Positions 25,496-36,416 of a DNA stretch of 64,000 nucleotides are shown here, in pieces; the first letter of the stretch is position 1; each line of letters begins with the position of its first letter. The DNA is from Serpula lacrymans var. lacrymans S7.9 (taxonomy: Eukaryota > Basidiomycota > Agaricomycetes > Boletales > Serpulaceae), in the NCBI RefSeq assembly GCF_000218685.1, contig NW_006763292.1, positions 3,159,365-3,223,364 of the forward strand, written 5' to 3'. The notes beneath the pieces are model-generated. The model was not told the origin of the DNA, searched no databases, and saw only the letters and a program-made list of their open reading frames with translations. The position numbers and the translations under genes were made by a program.

Positions 25496-28400
25496 GATCG
25501 AGCGGCGACAACGGGGGCGGATCAATGAGGAGTTTGGAAAATTTTGGGCCTCATGTTGGCCTTAAGGTTACCTCGAGGGCAGTCACGAGAGATGATTATT
25601 ACGATCGTGTGCGAGTCGGATGGTGGACCTAACCTCGAGTTGAGCGAGAAATTATGGCTAGACCGACATTCGTGCGTCAACGCTCGAATCCAGCTCGGAA
25701 CGATAGGTTGGAATATCCAGACTTGGACGAGTTTTGCGCCAATTGACTAAGGTAAGCCATTGAGTTGGTGAACGTTTCGCATAGACATTTACAGGCTGAA
25801 CAGAACAAACAGGTCAAGTATCCTTCTGGTGGGAATTCTATCTGTTTGCTCATCCAATCTGGGTACACACGCTGCTGCGCAATGTAGGTAGTTTGACCCT
25901 GATACGGATCGTCCGCTCGACAAATTAACGGCGCTACCGTGTCGATAAGTACGTGATTTTTTCAAGACACTACGGCATTCGTACCGCATCTTCAGCCTAT
26001 GAGAGCACGCGATGACGGTCACCTGGACGGCTCGGTTAATAGCGCCTACTGGTATCTCTGCGTCTTCAGACTATGTGAGCACATTGTACTCGGGTAGGCG
26101 GTTCAGGTTTCGGAACGTGGTCCATCTACACGACCCATCGGTATCCTCAACACTTTTCCTGCGTTGCTCGTGAATTGTTATACATTAATTGGAAGCTCAC
26201 AATCTGGGGCATTGCAGAAGTTTAATCTTAATACACCTTTCCCCAAGCACTCTGCATAGAACGAGGTCCAAATTTTTCCTTCGTCCTCAACTCCAGGACG
26301 AGAAGTCCACATACAAAGTAGCACCGACAGAGTGAAAATACGAGTCTACAAGTGCTCTGTGGCTTCCACGATTAGGGTAGTTTTGCAAAGGCATCGTAGG
26401 CTGATTTCACAGTACGACGGAAGGAGGAAGATATCAAGGACATTACCGTGTACATGGCGGCCCTCATCGTGTTCTGGGGAACCATTAAGTTTCACGAGTT
26501 GAAGACCTTTGTCTGTGGCTCGTAGAATATCTAGAGTGTGCCATTTTCATCACCTGTGAGTGCAGATTATTGTAATACGTATCATCTTCGTATGAAAAGA
26601 CGATGACCACATTACATTCGGGGACAAATTCACATCAGCCATTTTCATCGCGGTGAGCCTCAGGCAGCGAAGGGCATCACAGCACTAAAGGACACCGCAT
26701 GGCTCACTAGAAACTGTATCATATAATCAATCTCAGGAGAGATGAGTCCAAAAAAAGGAGAGGTTCACATATCGAAGCGGACCGATCTCAGGTAAGTCAG
26801 ATTGTTCATCAATATACTGGTGGTAAAAGCCGTTAAGGACATTCATAGCGGGCGTGCGCTTGTCAAGACGATGTTAAACTGGTACCGATGCGGAGACAAA
26901 AATCAGTAAACGAAGTGAGAACAGAGTCATGACTAAAGTGACAGCTCACGAGGAATGACCACGCAGAAAAAATAAATCCACCAGGATATAGACCAATCGC
27001 AAAGTAGCTATTGGTACGATTGGCTCCGCGGTAAACCATCAGGATAAATAAATGCCAAGCATAACTTGAAAACAGAGGAACTAATCCGATTCGAGAAATA
27101 ATACAAGGCACCTAACCCATGGCTGGAGCATTGGATTCTTTCTAGAGGATAGCATCTGTATTCCTGCATAGGATTATCTCATGCACAATTTTAGCGTGAG
27201 CAGTGACCTGCAAACCAAAGTCACGACTCACATGCATGGTGTCCATGTTGGTCGACATGAAGGATGGCTACGGTTGTTCCGCCTGTCGCTGGATAAGTAT
27301 TTCCAACGGTAACACTTACCTCAACTGATATGCGAAAGGCGGGATAGGCTGAAAATACCAGTCAAATAAGAGAGATGGCATTGGATACTCAGCACACAAT
27401 AGAAATGACACACGGAGGTGTAACGAGAAAGATGAAATATTTTTTACAGCGCCCTACCTTGACTTCCAAACGGAACTTAGACTAGTGTTATCAAGAGTTG
27501 GCGACAAAGATTTAAGGCACAATGAGAGGGTGTACTTCTCTTTCCCGGTTATGGAAATGTAGGGCCTGATCATCTAATTTCATTCTGAGTTGACAACAAT
27601 AGAATCAGAGGTGAAACGCGAACCCAAACAAAGAGCTGCCCAGGATAGTCAGAGACACCGCTGGACAGCACTAAACACAAGTATTCGCTAACCGGCTACG
27701 TTGAGGAAATAGTGACCTAAGATTGAACTTCTGATCGATATAGCATTTCTCCACAAGGTTCTTCATGAGAGTTTGCATCCCCTTTGCAGACAACCTACCT
27801 CGGATGTCCGATCATGATAGATAGAAAAAACTGCTAGCAAGTAGAGGATCAGCAGGATATAACAAGCTTGATACAGTCACGATGAATAGCGAATCGGCTG
27901 GGGCTTATTCGTACTGTAGATTTCCCCCAAAGTGGATATTCAGCGCTATTTGATCGGTAAGCGAGAAAAAAGCGGAATGAATTTGGGAGATCGAGTCTGC
28001 ACAGTAGGCTATTGTTGTACTTCGTTTGACAGGCTGCTGAGTGTGTTAGAAGTGAGAATAATAGCAACTACAGGGGGGCCTCTGGCTACTTACTTGACAT
28101 TTAATCCAGGAGGTAAAAGACGACGTTATTGGGTATTGCTTGGCCAGTACTGCAACAGGCTATAATGATTTAAATCTTCAAATTTCGACAACAATCTACT
28201 CAGCATCAATGTAACTATTCTCGGCCATTACGAACCTTTCTCTCATGTCAAACCAAAGAACGCGAGGTCCTCGATTACGAACTCTCCATCACCATTCGTA
28301 ACGGATCCTTGTACCACAAGTCAGGAAGATAAGCATTGCGGAATGGCGGAAAGCCATAGGCTGTGTAAGCCTGTTAATGGACATATCCTCCTTGATGAAA

Positions 28401-28952
28401 ACACTGGCAATAGTCGAGAAACTCGGATGACTTGCCGCACTGTGCCAGTGAGCCATTTCGAGGTTTCTGTTTCAAAGTCCGCCATATATAGCTTAACTGC
28501 CACTGTTCAAGTTGTTCCGCCGACTCACTGGCAGATACTGGTAGTACAAGTATACTTGACTTATGTCTCTTTTGGCAGACCCAAAGTCGTCCTTATCGAA
28601 TACGCAGTCAGACGCGTTAGATAGATCTGTGCTAGACCACAACGTGGAAATCCTCTGATCTTCTGATCCGATGATAGACCAAGTGCTTACCTCTTATGAA
28701 TCTCCACTCTCACCCACATATCCGTCTCACTCTTCAGAAGCCTCTAAAAGGGTACCTTTGGGACCACAGCCCCATTTAAAAAGGCCAAAGCGTGGCCTAG
28801 CAGGGGAGGATGCTAGGCTGCAATGTAAAGAAAACATTACTTCCACTTCACTTCATAAAGTCCGTGGCCTTTATTTATCTGGCGTTTCGTTGGCTATAGT
28901 ATTAATGACAATTCTCATCAAACGGTAGGCACGGTGCATCTCGTCCCTGTTC
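25496..28952. other. Gene-free stretch of about 3.5 kb
   Basis: Only short, mutually overlapping frames are present (largest 93 codons at 28343-28624). I found no domain motif, repeat or mobile-element end. It separates the F-box gene from the next, rightward candidate gene. Confidence 0.45.
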
Positions 28953-29279
28953 ATGTCGAGTGCTGCTTCTCCTAGCGAAGCTCGAAGAATTGATGCTATG
29001 TTTAAGCACAAACTGAACAAGTGTAAAGTCTGAGAACAAGTCGCACGCGCGGGATTTTGGTTGTAGATGAAAAAGGATTATGTGAAGAGCATGAACAATT
29101 ACGACGCCGATCTGAGGAAGATGATACACTTGGTTGGAATAGCTAAACAGAATCATAAGGAGTCTTGTGACGCTGCCGATTTTCTCAGAGAGCAGCTGAA
29201 GGTTACCAAGGAGCACCTTCGATCTCTGAAGCGGGGTGTCCCCGTCTCTCGTCCAGTGTCTCCAGGCAGCGACACCTAA
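28953..29279 (+). CDS. Tentative small helical/coiled-coil protein, 2 exons
   Basis: An ATG at 28953 opens a frame that reads SEARRIDAMFKHKLNKCK and then meets a stop. A weak intron (GTCTGA at 29028 to AG at 29075, 48 nt) joins it in phase to a 68-codon exon ending at 29279, giving roughly 92 residues. The whole product is charged and helical (RRIDAMFKHKL, YDADLRKMIHLVGIAKQN, AADFLREQLKVTKEHLRSLKRG) and ends in a Pro/Ser tail (VSRPVSPGS). The amphipathic pattern and codon use look real, but the donor site is poor and I know no family. Alternatively translation could start at the ATG at 29067 (70 codons), or this is the last exon of a longer gene. Confidence 0.4.
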
Positions 29280-29963
29280 AACCCAAAGGCCTGATTCGCG
29301 ATGTTGTTGGGTCAGCTTGATCCTTTCACAATAATGGAGTATTTCCATGCTTCATCTGTCGAGGCTATGAACCTATCGATCCTTGACTGTCATTTCTTTA
29401 GTGAGTCGAACTGTCATTCCAATGCATTGGTGTCTTGTGCTGTATTGCGTGATCACACATCTCCCAACCGATTCAACCTCGTATCAACTCGGGCTGGATG
29501 TTCCTTCAGCATGTGCTCCATTGGTGTTTGATGAGGATAATCAGTGGTAACTATGTGAAGTTATGAAACCTGATTTTCCTAACCTGAACAATACTGTGTG
29601 TATATTGATCCATAATAGGTCCGCAAGGGCAAGACTTACCTCGTATGTTAGTTTAGTTTTATAATTGAAATTGCTGCTCTAGTCTCTTAAATCTTCTACA
29701 CGACCCAACCATGGCTGAGCACTGACACGTTGGAATGGACTGTTTTGATTCACAGGTGAAAGGTACACAGAATAAAAATACAGTGGATATGCCACACTTG
29801 TGAGCTACAATACAAAATACGAATGCACAATATTTATACAACTGAAGTCTATCGTGTGTCCAACCTTGAGCGCTAGTGCCCCTATATAGATGCAGAGACA
29901 AAAAACCCAGAAAGAAAAGCTAAGGCAGTGTTCAAATGTCTGTCAGAAACCGCGGTAGATGCC
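29280..29963. other. Intergenic region, 684 bp
   Basis: This lies between the 3' ends of two converging genes. It is AT-rich in parts (29570-29900). No reading frame, repeat or RNA gene is supported. Confidence 0.5.
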
Positions 29964-32901
29964 TCACACCTCCCCGTGCAGAACTCTCTTCCCGGCCTCA
30001 ACCTTCCCTTCCTTGCCGCTCACTTTCCCAGCAATGATTTTTGCCTCGCCTTTCATCTTCTTCAGGAAACTCACTCTCTTCCCTCCTTTATCAGCGGATG
30101 CGACCTCTTGTGAATCACCTTTGCCGTGGTCAATCGACGTCTCCCGCATTCCTTCATGGCTCGCAATATCTCCATCTTCGCTATCACCTGCGAAATGAGA
30201 GCCTTCACCCGGTGACTTCAGTGCGGTATCGTTATCTGCGCCTTTTGTTTCGTCTCCACTGGCCGGGTGTAAGTCCGAAGGATGATAGTTCGTTTGGTAG
30301 CCTGGTAAAAAACGACCCTGTCCGTGTTCGTGAGCTTTGCCAGACTCATCGCCAGGCTCTTTCTTGGGCATGTCGTCGTGTGCCACACCATTGCCAGGGA
30401 TAGCACTACCTTGTGCCGCAAAGTCCTTGCCACCCACAGCCCCGTTTCCAAGTGCAGCTCCCAAATCAAAGCCGGCTTTACTTTCCTTATTCTCTTTGCT
30501 CTCCTGCTTATCTTCTTCTCTCGCTTTCTTAACCTTTTTGACTCCTGTCTCCCCTCCAACTTCTTTGTCCCTTACCTTTTCTTCCATTCCGCTTGCCTTC
30601 AATATCCCTTCCTGCCCGCTCGCTTCGCGACCCATCCTCTCGCGATCCCGCTGATATTCACCCAGTTTCTCACGATCAGCATCTTCAGATTGAATGTGGG
30701 AGATTTTCCTTTGTTTTTCTGCGAGGGTGAACAAGTCAGATAAATGAACTAGGGGTAGCCAAACCGTAATGTTGCTCATGAAGCACATAAAATATGTAGG
30801 AGTGACAAACCTTCTTCAGTTAATGCTGCAGCTCCGAACAAAGCTCCCCCAGCGCCTACCCCGGTGAATGTCTTATTTACCGTTTTCCCGTTATCATGTG
30901 TTACACCTTCCCTTGCGGTGAGTTTACCTTGGTTGGGCACCGTCTCGTCCTTGTGGTCAGCTTTGATCGGCTTCTCCTCCTTCGTTTGTTCCCCTCGGCC
31001 TTGTAACTCACGGCTTCTACCTTCTAATGATAACCCTCCAGCGCCAGTGCTGCTAAAGGCAATAGCGGCTGCAGGCTCTGCTTTCTTCAGATAACCTTGC
31101 GATCCCGGTACTCTGGGTGGGATCTCCTTGAGTAATGATTGTGGAGGTTGCGCTCGTATGTGAGGAGGTTGAACTTGAGGAGGTTGAGACGGCCGATCAG
31201 AGAGCTGTTCTGGAGGTTCAGAAGGCTTTAAAGGATCCCTAGATGCTTCTATCGGTACTCTTGAAGGGAGAGGTTCCTCCTGCATGCCTTCGTCCTTTTG
31301 CTTTTGTTTTTCTTCCATTCCGCCCTCCTCTTTTCCACTCTCGCTCAATCCATTCTTCTCTCTGACCTCGTCCCTTATAACAGTACCTGCTTCTGCTGCT
31401 CTTTTTTGAGTTTGTCCTGTCGCAAGGGCGCCTTGGACCTGAAAAAATTGTTTGTCATAACGGCGCAGTAACTGTCAAAAAACGGGGCGTTTTGACTCAC
31501 TTTGTCCTCGTCCTCATCCTGCAGGGGCTGCATATCCGCCATTGGTTTTTCACGCGCCGATCTCGCCTCAGGGTCGGTATATTTTCTACCTAACCCACTC
31601 CTATCATTTATTTCGTCACTCGTACCTCTAAATCCAGCGTATCCAGCAAGTTCAGCAATGGCTGCGTCTGTTCCTTGAATTGCACCCGTACCTACACTCT
31701 TCGTTCCACCTGTGAGGTCACGTCGCGGTCCAGGCTGCTGATCCACCTATAGTGTTAGAAATTTCGGATTAGTTAGATAGTCGAAACAAAATCATGATAA
31801 ATAGATAGAGATGTCAATAAGGGTAACGTATACAGTTTTGTTGAAGAATATGTCATCAAAACGGCGAACGTGCCATGGAGTGGAACGTGCCCTGATATAA
31901 GAACATAAATTGCAATGAAACCCACGTTCTGTCTGAATCCTCGGCCATCATTGCCCACATCATTTCCTTGACGCTGGTCAGGCAAAACGGCGACACCAAC
32001 TTCATCTCTTCCTCCAGGTAATGCCCCAACGCCGCCTGTATGCGTCGTAAACGTCTTAGGGTCAGATGTATCGGGTGATTCTGAACTGGGTAGAGAAGGA
32101 GGTGTGTCGTTACCCTGCTTTCGGGGTTCATCCACCGCTTTACGATTACTTCGAGAACGTAGCAGCACCTTAGCCGTGGCTCCGCCATTTGCTTGGATTT
32201 CTTTCCTCTCATCAGGTAAAACTGCCACTCCTGCCTCGCCGGCTGTACCTGGAAGTTCACCTACGCCAGATTGGGGTTGTGAAGGCTGAGTACCTCGAGT
32301 TTCCGAACTTGGAAGCGAAGCTTCATTATTTGGAACTGCGAGCATGGAGACTGGAGGCTGAGGCGAACTTGAAGCGTCGCCTGATTTTGGAGTATCACCT
32401 GCGGCTACACATGTATCAAGTTGTGTAATTGTTTGAGGGTAGATTATGCGAAACAGAGGAGCAAGACAAGTCAGCAACACAGGGGAGAACAAAAGGAGAC
32501 GTCAACTCACTCCAGTATGCAGATACTGTATCCTGTACTCCCCTAGGAATAGGCAAATAATGGGCTGCAGTCTGACCCGTTCTTTTCACGACACGCTCGA
32601 CCTGATTCGGCATATATAACTTGGCGGTATGGATCACTGTTCCTGCGATTGGGACACAGAGTTCGTTGGATCCTCCATTCCCGATGTTCCTTGAAGCGTT
32701 TACTGTAGATCCAGCCTCAAGTTCACGTGGGAATGCTCCTGGAAGCTCACGCCCCGGAGAGCTGACATTGGTGGTGGTAGTGATTGGTACAGGCGATGGG
32801 AATTGGTTTTGTTGGGCTGGTAGGTTTATTTTGTTGTCTGGTTCATAGGATTCTCTGGTTAACCTAGAGGCACCCGTTGATGGAGAGGAGATAGACGCCA
32901 T
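29964..32901 (-). CDS. Large disordered hypothetical protein with LPG/VLPD repeats and conserved KGEAK-type C-terminus, 5 exons
   Basis: Exons 32901-32511, 32404-31926, 31746-31501, 31438-30811 and 30718-29964 sum to 2499 nt, 832 residues, all in phase. Introns are 106, 179, 62 and 92 nt, longer than elsewhere here. The protein is rich in Ser, Pro, Gly, Glu and Lys and should be mostly disordered. A short motif recurs: RELPGAFP near residue 60, GVGELPG with GVAVLPDER, and GVGALPG with GVAVLPDQR. GQTAAHYLPIPRGVQDTVSAYW near residue 110 is an amphipathic segment. Residues about 450-600 hold Gln/Pro-rich sequence. The C-terminal end (KKMKGEAKIIAGK, KVEAGKRVLHGE) resembles bacterial CsbD/stress-type short repeats and is the best conserved part of related fungal proteins as I know them. 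Function unknown; a stress or scaffold role is only a guess. Confidence 0.85.
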
Positions 32902-33475
32902 TGATGTTACAGTAGACAACCAGAGCGCAGAGGGGGGAGACCAGGAAATGGAGCGAGGAAGAGGGGAGAGGGGTTATAAGTAGTGTCTCGAGGTGATGTC
33001 ATATCGAGATGAATTTGAAGGACGGAGCGGACCAGCGGCAGCACCGGTGACTGCGCACAACCAGTGACCTCATCAGCGTCATCGTTCAGTCAACCACTGA
33101 CAACAAAATGCTCAACGTCGCGTCCAGCCCACTATCCAGCTCGTTCTCCAGACTCGGAGCCAAAGTTAATTCTGGGTATTGGATAAAAGGCTTAGTCAGC
33201 CATAATCAAACTCCGCGGCTAATGCCAGATAGCCAACAGATGACAGGGAAGGATAGATGCGTACAGGGTAATATGCTAAGTGCTTTCACAACCGGTTGTG
33301 AAACATCACACTTTTGCCCTAAACAGGAATAACTAGAAATAGCAACAAGTTTGATAAATGGTGTGACCAAACTATACAATTGACTTGATTTGTTTAATGG
33401 AAACCATATCAGTGATATGGCTTGAGCAAAATGAAGGGAGATCAACAGTAATTATGACCATCAGTAATCCTGATA
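32902..33475. other. Promoter side of the disordered-protein gene
   Basis: A TATA-like ACTTATAACC on the minus strand near 32977 lies about 75 bases before the ATG at 32901, within a purine-rich stretch (32920-32975). Beyond 33100 there is no supported gene, only the edge of the mobile-element block. Confidence 0.4.
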
Positions 33476-33672
33476 TGGGATTCCACAACCATAGGGGTAT
33501 ATATGGTTGCTATGGACTATTCAAACACAACCCATACAGTATGTGCAAACCATAGAGAGCCATATGGTCGAACAATACCATCCCAGTAGGATGTGGGATT
33601 CTACAACCATAGGAATCACTATGGTTGCTACAGACTATTCAAACACAACCCATACAGTATATGCAAACCATG
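33476..33672. repeat. Tandem direct duplication, 118-bp period
   Basis: A segment at 33476-33552 beginning TGGGATTC is repeated at 33594-33670. Both copies contain ACAACCATAGG, ATGGTTGCTA, and CTATTCAAACACAACCCATA followed by CAGTAT. A few substitutions separate them. It lies 3' of the KDZ-associated relic. Confidence 0.7.
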
Positions 33673-33899
33673 GTATGAAGTGGTTCAATGAAAAGATCTC
33701 AGCTCAGATGAAACAGGATGGGGGGGCCATATTAAGTGATACAGTTTGTGTAAATCATTTGCAGTCAGGCTGTGATGTTCATTGGCCACAAAGGAAGTGA
33801 TATAATTCGAAAGAAAGAAATGATGAAATGTGGAATATCTAAACCTATTGGATTAGCATGCAATCAGCAGACATCAAAAGTAATGAGAAACAATGTAGT

Positions 33900-35130
33900 C
33901 TACATGTATTTACCTATCCAACCCTGCAAACTTTAATATTTTAAGACAATTCCCAATCAATAGAAAAACCTTTGTGTATATAATGGCCCGATCCTGTGAC
34001 ATGTAGCTGACTGATTTTTTGATTTGTTTCAGTGAACTATTGCCACACTTCGCCGCACTGGAGTTTATTTGGGCTAGTTGTGGATCAACATTAGCGTAGG
34101 TACTAAGGAAAGCTGCTGGTGCACACTTGGTGTGCCCTTTGGAATGGAAACTGTCCACAACAAAAAGTGTATCTGCAAAATAATCCGGCTCACGAGTTGG
34201 GCAGTATGGCCCCAGTGCACAAGCAAAGTCATAGACTACCTGTTACAATAACACATTTTCGGACCTTTAAATTTCATTCTCCTCTTTAACCTTTACTGTA
34301 GTTCTCACACTCCGTGCCATGTAGCACTTTCCCTTTTGTTCAAACTCTACTTTCTTGCGCTGCACTGCCTTTATTCTTGTTTTAGCTACAAGTCTCTTAT
34401 GCAGTGGAGCTGGTCACACGGGCTGTGCCCTCTGACATCATCAGCCACTGCTTTATCTACTGTATAGTACAACATGTATAAATAACCTGTAGTAGTATAT
34501 ATACCCCAATAGATCAAGGAGACTCCTCAGCAAGTCCTCCTGTTGTATCCTCACAACTAACTTGTTGAAGCTTAAAGGGTAACCGCTCCCTCATCATTTA
34601 TCTCTATAGTTGGTTCTAGTTGTGCACCAGAGTAACAAACTCTTGGTTGTTACACTACCACTCTTGGTGCCTTGGGCCAGTGAGTGACAATTGCTGAGAA
34701 CACATTATTTCTGCCTTCACCTTGAGGAATACAGTGGAAACCATAGCGGATACTATGTGTACACCACATACACATAATATCCCCAGTCAACCGCTGCTCA
34801 CCATATTGTGCATAATATTTTGAGCACTTGTCACCTTGATGCCCTCCAGGCTCGCTGTCTAAATCATATTTAAGGTGAGGATATAGTGGGTGGTAGTGGA
34901 TCTGTGGCATGCTGTAATAGCAGCCAGACTTAAAAATGTTTCAGTATAATCCAATAACATTGGGAGATTCACTCACCCTTTGCCAATTTGATCCAGAAAT
35001 GTTGACAAGAGAGTCTACTGAAGGAGGTGGGGAGTTGTAAACTATCAGGGCCCTAAGGACATTACACCCCTGCTCATAGAGCCATCAGCACATTGATAGG
35101 ATTGCCGGTGGGTAGGGTCCCTTTTGATGT
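33900..35130 (-). pseudogene. Relic of a KDZ-associated (CxC-type) transposon protein, interrupted by a solo LTR
   Basis: Two frames on the minus strand read as one protein when the LTR at 34241-34654 and one target duplication are left out. Upstream part: GGHQGDKCSKYYAQYG, RLTGDIMCMWCTHS, GFHCIPQGEGRNNVFSAI, THWPKAPRVVV. Downstream part: YDFACALGPYC, REPDYFADTLF, FHSKGHTKCAPAAFL, INSSAAKCGNS, KSVSYMSQDRAIIYTKVF. This sequence type is abundant in Agaricomycetes and is annotated with the cysteine-cluster proteins that travel with KDZ transposases; it is not itself a proven transposase. A further upstream exon (CNVLRALIVYNSPPPSVDS, minus, about 34990-35075) belongs to it. The exact family label is from memory. 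The 3' end after 33910 is lost. Confidence 0.65.
34241..34654 (+). repeat. Solo LTR (414 bp) with 5-bp target duplication CTACC
   Basis: The unit starts TGTTACAATAACAC and ends TTGGTTGTTACA, and is flanked on both sides by CTACC (34236-34240 and 34655-34659). It holds a TATA-like TATAAATAACC near 34475. Removing it plus one CTACC restores the reading frame of the surrounding transposon protein. It is the footprint of LTR-LTR recombination after a retrotransposon insertion. It does not resemble the long LTR family found elsewhere in the window, so another family was involved. Confidence 0.88.
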
Positions 35131-35485
35131 TGATGGTATTCTAACACATTATGTAGACAGGGGACATCTACAAGGCATGAAGCTTGTGTGGTAGTTGGTG
35201 ACAGTAGAAATTGGTACATATTGTGCAGTGCTGCACAGTTTGTTGCCTGTAAGACAGATTCTTCTGCGGCAAGTTGTAGATCAAAAGTCAGTATAAACTA
35301 TATGCCATGCTCAAAAGACTTACTTGGAAAAAGAGGTTGTGGTAGGCATTTACCCAAAATCCAACTGATATGGGTGAGCAATAGGTTGAAAACAGTTGTT
35401 CCAAGGACAGATTGAACCTTTTGAGACGTATGTGTACGTTGACTATAAATTCAATGCAGCTAAGCACATCATCACTTGACCCCGT
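35131..35485. other. Spacer between transposon relic and LTR
   Basis: This probably holds further 5' sequence of the KDZ-associated relic (short coding-like pieces on the minus strand) but nothing that can be joined. It ends where the retroelement LTR begins. Confidence 0.35.
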
Positions 35486-36387
35486 TGTCGATGATGAGAA
35501 CTGCTGTTAGAAAACCACACACAAAAACAAACTAACACACAATCCTCCCAGATTCCACGGAACTTGTTTATGGGCTTTGCCTCCTAGAACAGTGGAGTGG
35601 TCTGGTTGTTTGTGGGGTGGTACACATAAAGATCCTTCAAAGTAAAACCCAGAGGTGTATGAGTGTGGGTTTTGAGAAGGAGGGATAGTTGAATTTATAG
35701 AAGATAGGGGCTTAGTGACCAGTATAGATGAGCACTACCTTGCTAATCATAGCACAAGGTAGGTTTGAGAACGACAATATGATGAGGTTCCCAGTGATAG
35801 CAGGCTCCTGACGCACAAACTGTAGTGCTCAGAAGGACTCTAATTGAAAGGGATGACAATGACTTCAAAAGTGGGAAGTGACAATGACAGCAGTTGACAG
35901 TGGTAGCAGTGGGAAGTGTTGTGACCACACTGGATCACAAGTAGCAGAGTAGTGAACTTGAAATTAGAGAAGAAGTCTGGAATTGAGTTCTTGTTTTTTT
36001 TTTTTTTTCCAAGTCTCGAATCGAGTACTTGTTGTTGTTTTACAAGGTAAAATACAGGGGTTTATATTATTAAGAACAAAGCTTGAAGGAAGTGTCTAGC
36101 CACTTGCTGAGAGCAATCAGGGACTGGAACTAGAGTCCAATGTGAGTAACTATATTATTAGAGAGTATGACAGGTATACAGTACCTAGAGTCCAATGTGA
36201 GTAACTAGAGAATAGGAAGCATTGGACTCTGCAGTACTGTCCGAAGTTTTGTAAACAAAGGTAAACAAAGCAGCCATAAAGGCGAAATAATAGAGAACAC
36301 AATCAATAGTGAATGATAGAAGAATAGATAGAGAAAGGAATGAAAATATATAGGTAGCACAAAGGTGCAGAATCACCAAAACTAACA
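35486..36387 (-). repeat. Copia 3' LTR with internal A15 tract (chimeric LTR)
   Basis: In minus orientation it begins TGTTAG at 36387, directly after the polypurine tract AGGGGGGAG (36396-36388) of the copia element. It ends either at CTAACA (35505), a perfect inverse of the start, or 19 bp further at CGACA (35486). From TATAAACCCC (about 36067) to the end it is nearly identical to the R-U5 part of the long LTRs at 45823 and 62492, but its first 320 bp are unrelated to theirs. An A15 tract (T15 at 35994-36008 on plus) is flanked on both sides by copies of the presumed R start (ACAAGTACTCGATTC and ACAAGAACTCAATTC). Confidence 0.75.
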
Positions 36388-36416
36388 CTCCCCCCTGATG
36401 CTGCACCTCCCAAGCA

